From Flavobacterium sp. (lineage in GTDB: Bacteria; Bacteroidota; Bacteroidia; Flavobacteriales; Flavobacteriaceae), in assembly GCA_017989775.1 (NCBI GenBank), contig JAGNPF010000047.1, positions 1-8,474 on the forward strand: a stretch of 8,474 nt of DNA, read 5' to 3'. Position 1 is the stretch's first letter, and each line of letters starts with the position of its first letter. The notes under the pieces were generated by a model. The model saw only the letters and a program-made list of their open reading frames with translations, searched no databases and was not told the origin of the DNA. The position numbers and the translations under genes were made by a program. Positions 1 to 6,215 of this stretch are shown here, piece by piece.

Positions 1-1753
1 GACCTCGAAGTTGGTGGAGTTGCGACAATCCAAAACGTTCCGCACTTTCGATAATCATCACGCTCGCATTCGGAATATTCACGCCCACTTCAATCACGGT
101 TGTGGCCACCATGATATTGGTTTTTCCATCGGCAAAGCGTTTCATTTCGGCGTCTTTGTCGGCGGGTTTCATTTTTCCGTGAAGGATGGAAATAGCGTAT
201 TGCGGCAAGGGAAAATCCCGGGAAATGCTTTCGTAACCGTCCATCAAATCCTTGAAATCCATTGATTTTGATTCTTCAATCAATGGATAAACAATGTAGA
301 TTTGTCTGCCAATGGCGATTTCGTCCCGAATAAATTTCCAGACTTTCAAGCGATTGCTGTCAAATCGATGCACGGTTTGGATGGGTTTTCGTCCCGGTGG
401 CAATTCGTCGATTACGGAAATGTCCAAATCACCATACAAACTCATCGCCAAAGTTCTCGGAATAGGCGTGGCGGTCATTACCAAAATGTGTGGTGGAATT
501 TCGTTTTTCTTCCACAATTTCGAACGCTGTTCCACTCCAAAACGATGTTGCTCGTCAATCACGGCCAAGCCCAAGTTTTGGAATTTTACCTTGTCTTCCA
601 ATAAAGCGTGCGTGCCAATCAGGATGTGCAAACTGCCGTTTTCGAGTTCTTCGTGAATGATTTTTCTATTTGCAATTTTGGTTGAACCTGTGAGTATTTT
701 TATGTTGATATTCAAGTCTTTGGCTAATTCCGACAAGCCGTTGAAATGTTGGTTGGCCAAGATTTCCGTGGGTGCCATCAAACAAGATTGAAAACCGTTG
801 TCCAAAGCAATTAGCATGCTCATCAAAGCCACGATGGTTTTTCCTGAACCCACGTCGCCTTGCAGCAATCGGTTCATTTGGGCGTTGCTTCCCATATCGA
901 TCCGGATTTCCTTGACAACTCTTTTTTGGGCATTGGTTAGTTCAAAAGGCAAATGGTTTTTATAAAAATCATTGAAATATTCGCCCACTTTCGTAAACGG
1001 ATGTCCCTTGATTTTGTGCTTCCGAATCAGGTTTTTCGTGATTAATTGCAATTGAATATAGAACAATTCCTCGAATTTCAATCGGTATTGGGCTTTCGCC
1101 AAAGCTTCGGCACTTTTTGGAAAATGGATGTTGAACAAGGCCGCGTTTTTCGGAATCAGTTTCAATTCGGCGGTCAAATAATCGGGCAGGGTTTCGGCGA
1201 ATTTGGCTTGGGTTTCCAAGAACAATTGCTGCATCATTTTATTGATGACCCGATTGGAAATTCCTCGGTTTGCCAAGGTTTCCGTCGATGGATAAACGGG
1301 TTGCATCGCCGAGCGCAGGCTTTGTTCGTGTTCGCTCATCAACTCGATTTCGGGATGTGCCATATTGAAAGTATTCCCAAAAGAAGTGCATTTTCCGAAA
1401 ATCACGCAGATTTCATTCAATTTCAAACTCTCCCGAATCCATTTGTGGCCTTGAAACCAAACGAGTTCCATTTGTCCCGTATCGTCCACGAACGTGGCAA
1501 CCAATCGTTTCTGGTTTTTGCCAAATTCTACGGTTTTGACATTGATGATTTTGCCGATGATTTGAACTTCGGCAATGTTATTTTGCAATTCGTTTATCTT
1601 GTAATAACGGGTCCTGTCGATGTAGCGATTGGGAAAAAAATTGAGCAAATGACCGTATTTGTGAATTCCCAATTCCTTGCGCAACAAAGTCCCGCGGTTG
1701 GGACCGACGCCTTTGAGGTATTCGATGGGAGTTTCCAAGAGGTTTTGCTGCAT
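1..1753 (-). CDS. recG: ATP-dependent DNA helicase RecG (3' end cut by window edge)
   Basis: RecG is a superfamily 2 double-stranded DNA translocase that remodels stalled replication forks and branched recombination intermediates. I translated the minus strand from the ATG at 1753-1751 and found 584 open codons without interruption to the window edge; related RecG proteins are about 690-700 residues, so roughly the last 115 are missing. The N-terminus carries LKGVGPNRG, typical of the RecG wedge region. The helicase motifs then appear in order: LTNAQ (272-276), Walker A GDVGSGKT (299-306), motif II DEQHRFG (400-406), TATPIPRT (from 427), and TTVIEVGV followed by ERFGLSQLHQLRG (up to 584). The last part is the RecG-specific motif VI block, cut just before its RVGRG. 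The start fits the usual RecG N-terminus. The gene is divergent from the histidine kinase and appears to have a roughly 90-nt leader. No key residue is missing in the visible part. Confidence 0.97.
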   Translation of the reverse strand, partial: MQQNLLETPIEYLKGVGPNRGTLLRKELGIHKYGHLLNFFPNRYIDRTRYYKINELQNNIAEVQIIGKIINVKTVEFGKNQKRLVATFVDDTGQMELVWFQGHKWIRESLKLNEICVIFGKCTSFGNTFNMAHPEIELMSEHEQSLRSAMQPVYPSTETLANRGISNRVINKMMQQLFLETQAKFAETLPDYLTAELKLIPKNAALFNIHFPKSAEALAKAQYRLKFEELFYIQLQLITKNLIRKHKIKGHPFTKVGEYFNDFYKNHLPFELTNAQKRVVKEIRIDMGSNAQMNRLLQGDVGSGKTIVALMSMLIALDNGFQSCLMAPTEILANQHFNGLSELAKDLNINIKILTGSTKIANRKIIHEELENGSLHILIGTHALLEDKVKFQNLGLAVIDEQHRFGVEQRSKLWKKNEIPPHILVMTATPIPRTLAMSLYGDLDISVIDELPPGRKPIQTVHRFDSNRLKVWKFIRDEIAIGRQIYIVYPLIEESKSMDFKDLMDGYESISRDFPLPQYAISILHGKMKPADKDAEMKRFADGKTNIMVATTVIEVGVNIPNASVMIIESAERFGLSQLHQLRG

Positions 1754-1766
1754 AGTGTTTATAAAG

Positions 1767-1826
1767 AAAATAGAACAAAAAGAATAGAATATTGACTTAT
1801 CGAGTCTTTACTCTTTGTTCTATTTT
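1767..1826 (-). repeat. 13-bp perfect inverted repeat in the recG leader
   Basis: AAAATAGAACAAA at 1767-1779 and TTTGTTCTATTTT at 1814-1826 are exact reverse complements separated by 34 bases. After one mismatch (1780/1813) two more pairs extend the stem inward. A smaller GACT/AGTC stem (1794-1797 with 1803-1806) sits inside the loop. The heptamer AATAGAA also recurs directly at 1769-1775 and 1783-1789. The repeat lies between the recG start codon (13 bases away) and the candidate recG promoter, so it could fold in the recG mRNA leader or act as a DNA operator. The symmetry is directly visible; any function is inference. The AT-rich composition makes some chance symmetry possible, but 13 perfect pairs is long for chance here. 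Confidence 0.6.
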
Positions 1827-1843
1827 TAATTTTCTTTCAAAAG

Positions 1844-1851
1844 CGAAGATA
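1844..1851 (-). promoter_or_regulatory. Candidate recG promoter, Bacteroidota -7 box
   Basis: Read on the minus strand this is TATCTTCG followed by C, a variant of the Bacteroidota -7 consensus TAnnTTTG. The same octamer plus C precedes the DUF1697 gene. No clear -33 TTTG box is present; the best candidate about 19 bases upstream is a T-run ending in TTC. It would give a recG leader of roughly 80-90 nt, longer than for the other genes here. Confidence 0.35.
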
Positions 1852-1961
1852 GTTTTTTGTTTGGAAACTAGAAAATGGGATATTTAATAAGAGTAATAAT
1901 TCAGGGTATTAAAATTAGCTTAAAATAGGCATACAATACTACTTAGGTATGAAAAAAAAGT

Positions 1962-1969
1962 TAGTTTTG
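1962..1969 (+). promoter_or_regulatory. Candidate histidine kinase promoter, Bacteroidota -7 box
   Basis: TAGTTTTG matches the Bacteroidota -7 consensus TAnnTTTG exactly and ends 25 bases before the ATG at 1995. The expected -33 TTTG is not visible. Instead the region upstream has a CATAC/GTATG dyad (1930-1934 and 1947-1951), which might bind a regulator. The exact box is visible; the promoter role is inferred. Confidence 0.45.
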
Positions 1970-1994
1970 CGCAACAAAATCAAGTCCCCAAGTT

Positions 1995-3200
1995 ATGATT
2001 AAACCTGAAAAGCACAAGTACGAGGAAGAAAGACTAAAATCGTTGGAATCCTATTGTATTTTGGATACTCTTCCCGAAGTCGATTTTGACAATTTGGCGA
2101 TTTTAGCAGCCGAAATCTGTGATACTCCAATTTCACTCGTCAGTTTTATAGATGAAAAACGTCAATGGCATAAGTCTCGTGTTGGCATAGACGCTTCCGA
2201 AATAGACAGGGATTATACTTTTTGTGGACATGCCATAACGATATCCAATGATATTTTTATTGTGCCGGATAGCAGGGAGGACGAACGGTTTTTTGACAAT
2301 CCAGCCGTTACCGGAGAACTAAAAGTCGTGTTTTATGCGGGTGTTCCTTTAGTAACCCAAAAAGGATTGCCAATTGGAACTTTATGTGTAGTCGATCAAA
2401 AACCAAGAGAATTGACCCAAAACCAGATTCGTTCCTTAAAAGCACTTTCCGACCAAACAATGAAGTTGTTGGAGTTGCGATTGAATAAAATAGAATTGGA
2501 AAAAACACTGGGAAAACTGGAAGAAAAGAATAAGGAGGTAGAAAAATTTGCCTATATAGCTGCGCATGATTTAAAATCGCCTTTGGCCAATATATCGATG
2601 CTTTCGGATTTTTTTGTTGAAAATTATGGAATTGCAATAGATGATGAAGGACATGAAATTTTACATTTAATTAAACGTTCTTCGTCCAAATTAAGAGAAA
2701 TGATCGACAGTTTGCTGGTGTACAGTAAATCGGATAAAAATTTGAAAGAAAACTGGACGGAAGTAAGTATTAAAGTTTTGGAAGATGAAATTTCAAATCT
2801 CTTTACCTTCAAAAATAATTGTTCCATTGCATTCAAATCGAATGTGGATTCCATAAAAACCAATAAAACGGCTATTGAACAAATCATAATCAATCTGGTT
2901 GCCAATGCCATAAAGTATAACGACAAAGAAATAGCCGAGATTGAAATTGAACTAATCGAAGAAAAGGCTTTTTACAAAATTTCGGTCAAGGATAATGGAG
3001 TTGGTATTCCAGAAGAACATCACGAGAGAATTTTTCAAATATTCGAAGTGTTGTCCAATAAAGATAAATATGGAGAAAATGGCAATGGTATAGGATTGGC
3101 TACTGTAAAGAAAATAGTTGAATCTTTGGGAGGAACTATCCATGTTGAATCCGAAATTGGAAAAGGATCTAAATTTATATTCACAATCAACAAATCATGA
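1995..3200 (+). CDS. Soluble GAF-domain sensor histidine kinase
   Basis: This 401-residue protein is a two-component sensor kinase expected to autophosphorylate on histidine and pass the phosphate to an unidentified response regulator. Residues about 20-165 form a GAF-type sensory domain with the conserved stretch DYTFCGHAI (73-81) and GLPIGTLCVVD (124-134). A likely coiled-coil linker (about 160-185) leads into the HisKA dimerisation domain, with the phospho-acceptor H191 in AAHDLKSPLANI. The ATPase domain has an N-box around N300/N304, G1 DNGVGIPE (333-340), an F-box near IFQIF, and G2 GNGIGLAT (363-370). All catalytic motifs look intact. There is no signal peptide or membrane segment, so it should sense a cytoplasmic cue or be recruited by a partner. 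No response regulator lies beside it: recG is divergent upstream and a DUF1697 gene follows after 84 bases. The ligand cannot be told from sequence. Confidence 0.93.
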   Translation: MIKPEKHKYEEERLKSLESYCILDTLPEVDFDNLAILAAEICDTPISLVSFIDEKRQWHKSRVGIDASEIDRDYTFCGHAITISNDIFIVPDSREDERFFDNPAVTGELKVVFYAGVPLVTQKGLPIGTLCVVDQKPRELTQNQIRSLKALSDQTMKLLELRLNKIELEKTLGKLEEKNKEVEKFAYIAAHDLKSPLANISMLSDFFVENYGIAIDDEGHEILHLIKRSSSKLREMIDSLLVYSKSDKNLKENWTEVSIKVLEDEISNLFTFKNNCSIAFKSNVDSIKTNKTAIEQIIINLVANAIKYNDKEIAEIEIELIEEKAFYKISVKDNGVGIPEEHHERIFQIFEVLSNKDKYGENGNGIGLATVKKIVESLGGTIHVESEIGKGSKFIFTINKS

Positions 3201-3256
3201 TCGATTCACAAATAAAGGCTTTCAAATTTAAATCTGAGAATTTATTCTGAACACAA

Positions 3257-3264
3257 TATCTTCG
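3257..3264 (+). promoter_or_regulatory. Candidate DUF1697 gene promoter, Bacteroidota -7 box
   Basis: TATCTTCG, one base from the TAnnTTTG consensus and identical to the box proposed for recG, ends 20 bases before the ATG at 3285. The spacing fits the short leaders of the neighbouring genes. No clear -33 element is seen. It suggests the DUF1697 gene need not depend on read-through from the kinase. Confidence 0.4.
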
Positions 3265-3284
3265 CAAAAATAAATCCATTTAAA

Positions 3285-3830
3285 ATGACAACCCATCTCG
3301 CACTGCTTCGCGGCATCAATGTTTCCGGTCACAACATGATAAAAATGGAGGCTTTGAAAACGACTTTGGAAGCTGTTGGTTTTCAAAATGTGCAAACCTA
3401 TATTCAATCCGGAAATGTTTTTGTGGACACCGAGGAAGAAAATACCGCTGCCGTCGGTTTCAAAATCAAGCAGGAAATTTTCAAGTCTTTCGGTCACGAA
3501 GTTCCCGTCGTGGTTATTGGCAAAGCCGATTTGGAAGCCAGTTTGAAGAACAATCCTTTTTTGAAAGAGAAAGATTCCGACCTTAAAAAATTGTACGTGG
3601 CTTTTGTTTCAAAAACATTGCAACCTGACAGTATGAATGATTTGAGGATTAGCCAATTTAAACCCGACGAAGCCAATATCGACGCCAACAGAATTTACAT
3701 CAAATATGCCGTTGGAGCGGGAAAAACAAGGTTTGACCAGAAATACATAGAAAAGAAATTGAACGTTACGGCAACCATCCGAAATTGGAATACCGTGACG
3801 CAATTGTTGAAAATGTATGAGGAACGATAG
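3285..3830 (+). CDS. DUF1697 domain-containing protein
   Basis: This 181-residue protein is recognised as a DUF1697 member by its N-terminal ALLRGINVSG (6-15), TYIQSGNV (38-45), and C-terminal LNVTATIRNWNTV (159-171), which is the family's typical closing motif. The length is normal for the family. It has no signal peptide or membrane segment and should be cytoplasmic. The family is widespread in bacteria but its biochemical role is not established, so no function is assigned. A GAGKTR stretch (144-149) resembles part of a P-loop but is not in a P-loop fold context. The gene follows the histidine kinase by 84 bases on the same strand with its own candidate promoter, and converges on the Dph6-like gene with only 28 bases between stop codons. 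Confidence 0.9.
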   Translation: MTTHLALLRGINVSGHNMIKMEALKTTLEAVGFQNVQTYIQSGNVFVDTEEENTAAVGFKIKQEIFKSFGHEVPVVVIGKADLEASLKNNPFLKEKDSDLKKLYVAFVSKTLQPDSMNDLRISQFKPDEANIDANRIYIKYAVGAGKTRFDQKYIEKKLNVTATIRNWNTVTQLLKMYEER

Positions 3831-3832
3831 GT

Positions 3833-3851
3833 AAATATTCGCCCGATATTT
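3833..3851. terminator. Weak AT-rich hairpin between convergent genes
   Basis: AAATAT (3833-3838) and ATATTT (3846-3851) can pair around the loop TCGCCCG, with a possible T-G wobble extending the stem. On the plus strand the stem runs into five T residues. It lies in the 28-bp gap between the DUF1697 stop and the stop of the Dph6-like gene, where a bidirectional terminator is expected. The stem is short and all A-T, so termination is only a suggestion. Confidence 0.3.
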
Positions 3852-3858
3852 TTAGCGT

Positions 3859-4599
3859 TTAATTGGTTTCCGCCAAATCACAATACCAAAATCCGTAATC
3901 AAAAACATCCGAAGTTGAAGTTTCACAAGCAGTATCGGAAGAATCTTCTTCTTTCGGCTTTTCGTATTTGCGATAAACAATCTCGCCAACTTCAAAAGTA
4001 ATGGGTTTGGAGAAAATAGGCCCGTCAAAAGTAAAGGTGTGGAATTCCCCGTTTTCGCCACAAACATCCACATTTTCGGGTAAATCATTAATAAAATCCT
4101 GGTCGATAATCCGGCCCACAAAACTTTTGTCCAAAAAGCGTTCGTTGACACAAACCACGATGGTCTTGAATCCCAGTGCCATAAATTCCTGGATCAAATC
4201 TTGGGTTGAGATTTTCCAAAGTGGAAAAACACCTTCAAAATCCATTTCGGCTAATTTGTCTTCCCTGTATTTCCGCAAATCTTCCAGAAAAATATCCCCA
4301 AAAATAGAATGGGTAATGCCTTGTTTTTTTAATTTGGAAAGGGTTGTTTGCACTACGGCTTCATAGGCTTCCATTGTCGGCATTTCGGGAATTTGCATAA
4401 TTTTCAGTGGCAGTCCCATACTTTTGGCTTGCTGCTCCAATAATTCCACTCGAACACCATGCATCGAAACGCGCTGGAATTGTTGGTTCACGCTGGTTAG
4501 CAAACAACTGATTTCGTATTCTTTATCTTGGGTTATTTTGTATAGGGCCAAAGCGGAATCTTTACCACTGCTCCAATTAAACAGGGCTTTTTTTACCAT
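3859..4599 (-). CDS. Dph6-like PP-loop ATPase (diphthine-ammonia ligase family)
   Basis: This 246-residue protein belongs to the adenine nucleotide alpha-hydrolase (PP-loop) family that includes eukaryotic and archaeal Dph6. Dph6 uses ATP and ammonia to amidate diphthine on elongation factor 2. The PP-loop is SSGKDS (10-15), close to the N-terminus as usual; SMHGVR (45-50), GDIF (101-104) and GENGEFHTF (181-189) are further family motifs. Bacteria lack diphthamide, so the true substrate here is unknown and I give no gene symbol. After the core, a tail (about 212-246) rich in E, S, D and T ends in YGFWYCDL. The protein is probably cytoplasmic. Its ATG lies inside the end of the upstream membrane-protein gene (7-base overlap), pointing to co-transcription and probable translational coupling. 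The family call is firm; the role is open. Confidence 0.9.
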   Translation of the reverse strand: MVKKALFNWSSGKDSALALYKITQDKEYEISCLLTSVNQQFQRVSMHGVRVELLEQQAKSMGLPLKIMQIPEMPTMEAYEAVVQTTLSKLKKQGITHSIFGDIFLEDLRKYREDKLAEMDFEGVFPLWKISTQDLIQEFMALGFKTIVVCVNERFLDKSFVGRIIDQDFINDLPENVDVCGENGEFHTFTFDGPIFSKPITFEVGEIVYRKYEKPKEEDSSDTACETSTSDVFDYGFWYCDLAETN

Positions 4600-5114
4600 A
4601 ATTGCCCCACTTCGTTTTTGATGAATGCCAAAGCGGCACTGCTTGGCGATTGTTTTTCCAATAAATCGCTCAAAATTAATTCGCGCAACTGATTGGCATC
4701 AGCCACTTTTTCATTTTTAACCGCCAAGCGAATTATTTGAATCGTGGCATTTTTGGCCGCAGTGATAATCGACCAACATTCATCCGAAATGTAGATTTGT
4801 TGTGCCAGATTGTGTTCGAATTCTTGCTCCACTTGCGCAATGACATAATTGGCATATTCATTTTTATCGTCGGAAATAGGAGCAATTCTCACCAATAATT
4901 GACTTGGATTGATGCGTTCCATCAGCAAAGTCATTCGTTCGTAGGCTTGTAAACGCAAAGGCAAAGTGTCTTTTCGATTGTCTTTTTGCAACAACCATCT
5001 TCTAGTATTTTGTTGGTCCTTGAAATAAGCATTGAAAAAATAATAAGCCACCAATCCAGTGATGATGGCGGGAAAAGTATAACTGGCTAATTCGATCAGT
5101 TTTGTTGAATCCAT
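4593..5114 (-). CDS. Conserved hypothetical membrane-anchored protein
   Basis: This 173-residue protein has one hydrophobic segment near its N-terminus (about 8-30, LIELASYTFPAIITGLVAYY onward). A basic, polar region follows (about 32-50), so the remainder probably faces the cytoplasm. The soluble part begins with LPLRLQAYERMTLLMERINP (51-70), which I recall as a recurring signature of conserved hypothetical proteins in Bacteroidota. It continues as a mostly helical region to about 160. No catalytic motif is visible. The gene is the first of a two-gene unit: its stop codon lies 7 bases inside the start of the Dph6-like ATPase gene. It is divergent from the TauE/SafE permease across an 85-bp spacer. 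I do not know its function; a link with the ATPase is suggested only by the overlap. Confidence 0.85.
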   Translation of the reverse strand: MDSTKLIELASYTFPAIITGLVAYYFFNAYFKDQQNTRRWLLQKDNRKDTLPLRLQAYERMTLLMERINPSQLLVRIAPISDDKNEYANYVIAQVEQEFEHNLAQQIYISDECWSIITAAKNATIQIIRLAVKNEKVADANQLRELILSDLLEKQSPSSAALAFIKNEVGQLW

Positions 5115-5141
5115 TTGATTTGTTTAATTTTTAACCAAAGG

Positions 5142-5149
5142 CAAATTAA
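5142..5149 (-). promoter_or_regulatory. Candidate promoter of the membrane protein / Dph6-like unit
   Basis: On the minus strand this reads TTAATTTG, one mismatch from the Bacteroidota TAnnTTTG box, ending 27 bases before the ATG at 5114. It lies in the shared 85-bp divergent spacer with the permease gene. No convincing -33 box is present, so this is a weak call. Confidence 0.25.
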
Positions 5150-5174
5150 CGAATAAACCAATAAACTTATGTCT

Positions 5175-5182
5175 TACATTTG
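5175..5182 (+). promoter_or_regulatory. Candidate TauE/SafE permease promoter, Bacteroidota -7 box
   Basis: TACATTTG is an exact match to TAnnTTTG and ends 17 bases before the ATG at 5200. The -33 region has no TTTG but carries a tandem AATAAAC repeat (5152-5158 and 5160-5166). The box is visible; promoter activity is inferred. Confidence 0.45.
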
Positions 5183-5199
5183 CTGAAATTTTTCAAAAA

Positions 5200-5967
5200 A
5201 TGGAATCCTACATTATCATTTTGCTTTGTTTAGCTGCTTTTGTGGCAGGATTTATAGATGCCATCGTTGGAGGAGGAGGATTAATCCAGACTCCCGTAGG
5301 ATTGATTTTGTTGCCTAATCTTCCCGTTTCGACCGTGGTTGGCAGCTTGAAAGTGCCTGCTTTTAGTGGCACTTCTTTTGCCGCTTATCAATACCTAAAA
5401 AAAGTGGACATGAACTGGAAGTTACTCGCCATCATGATGGTTTTGGCTTTTCCATCAGCTTTTTTGGGTTCAACCTTGTTGACTTATGTGAGCAATGATT
5501 TTATGAAACCCTTATTATTGGTTGTACTTTCGCTTTTAGTGATTTATACTTATGCACAGAAAAATTTTGGTCAACAGGTAGTGAAAAATCATTCTGCCCG
5601 AACCCAGGTTTTTTATGCTGTACTCATCAGTTTTGTGGTGGGTTTTTATGACGGTTTCATTGGGCCGGGAACCGGAAGTTTTTTGGTCGTGGCCTTCATT
5701 GCCTTGATGGGCTTTGATTTTTTGCACGCTTCCGCCAATGCCAAAATGGTCAACCTCGCGACCAATTTTGGTTCGATTTGCCTGTTCATGCTGAAAGGTA
5801 AAATCATTTGGGCCGTTGCGATCCCCATGGCTTTCAGCAATGCTTTTGGCGGTTGGATTGGCGCCAAATTGGCCATAAACAAAGGCAATAAATTCATCCG
5901 AATCTTCTTTTTGGTGGTTGTCATCGGTACCTTGATTCGGTTTGCTTACGATGTTTTTTATAAATAG
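5200..5967 (+). CDS. TauE/SafE-family membrane permease (YfcA-like)
   Basis: This 255-residue integral membrane protein fits the TauE/SafE (formerly DUF81) family, whose characterised members export sulfite or sulfoacetate or move other small organic anions. It is strongly hydrophobic, with about seven or eight likely transmembrane segments. The two glycine-rich family motifs, one per internal repeat, are GFIDAIVGGGGLI (17-29) and GFYDGFIGPGTGSF (148-161). Each is followed by a related stretch: VVGSLKVPAFSGTSF (46-60) and ASANAKMVNLATNFGS (177-192). The length is typical. The start is supported by an exact -7 promoter box 17 bases upstream. The substrate cannot be deduced: no sulfur or taurine gene is nearby. 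It is divergent from the membrane protein/Dph6-like unit and followed by a 275-bp spacer before uvrD. Confidence 0.92.
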   Translation: MESYIIILLCLAAFVAGFIDAIVGGGGLIQTPVGLILLPNLPVSTVVGSLKVPAFSGTSFAAYQYLKKVDMNWKLLAIMMVLAFPSAFLGSTLLTYVSNDFMKPLLLVVLSLLVIYTYAQKNFGQQVVKNHSARTQVFYAVLISFVVGFYDGFIGPGTGSFLVVAFIALMGFDFLHASANAKMVNLATNFGSICLFMLKGKIIWAVAIPMAFSNAFGGWIGAKLAINKGNKFIRIFFLVVVIGTLIRFAYDVFYK

Positions 5968-5998
5968 AAAAGCAGGTATTCGCATTAAAATTTTCAGA

Positions 5999-6087
5999 CA
6001 CGAATTGCACGAATTAACACAAATTTTATTGATTACTAAAATTGAATTATCACGAATTTTACCAGTTTTATGAATTTGTGGAATTTT
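5999..6087. repeat. Degenerate intergenic repeat with nested imperfect dyad
   Basis: The spacer between the permease and uvrD contains CACGAATT three times (5999-6006, 6008-6015, 6051-6058) and the variant CACAAATT at 6018-6025. CACAAATT is the exact reverse complement of 6073-6080. Inside it, TAAAATT (6037-6043) is the reverse complement of 6055-6061. Both pairs share one centre of symmetry at 6049 with equal 11-base internal gaps, so they form a nested imperfect dyad. AATT blocks at 6012-6015 and 6082-6085 extend it with a one-base bulge. This looks like a decayed palindromic intergenic element rather than a gene; no open frame of useful length is present. Its wider copy number is unknown. 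Confidence 0.5.
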
Positions 6088-6215
6088 TACAGTTTACTCT
6101 TCGTGTAAATTTACTTCGTCAGTTCGCAGTCGCTCGGGTGTGGAATATGTGTTAAACTTTTTTTTAAAAGCGATTAGCTTGTAGAAAACCACTCTTTTTT
6201 TAATTCTTAAATCCT

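Noticed and set aside
1046..1795. A 249-codon open frame on the plus strand opposite recG
   Set aside because: It is antisense to a fully supported recG reading frame with all helicase motifs, and its protein shows no recognisable motif or natural composition. It is a mirror of recG codon use.
1949..2002. A 17-codon leader-like frame (MKKKLVLRNKIK...) overlapping the kinase start
   Set aside because: The best kinase promoter box lies inside it, so it would not be transcribed from that promoter. It has no ribosome binding site and its length is expected by chance.
3237..3248. AGAAT-TT-ATTCT symmetry downstream of the kinase, considered as a terminator
   Set aside because: A two-base loop cannot form a stable hairpin, the stem is only 5 bp, and no T-tract follows.
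3714..3731. GAGKTR in the DUF1697 protein as a nucleotide-binding P-loop
   Set aside because: The surrounding sequence lacks the hydrophobic strand and the GxxxxGK[ST] spacing in a proper context, and the family is not a P-loop NTPase family.
6157..6170. CTTTT-TTTT-AAAAG symmetry upstream of uvrD, considered as a terminator
   Set aside because: The stem is almost all A-T with a T loop, lies nearly 200 bases after the permease stop, and lacks a following U-tract; simple T-richness explains it.
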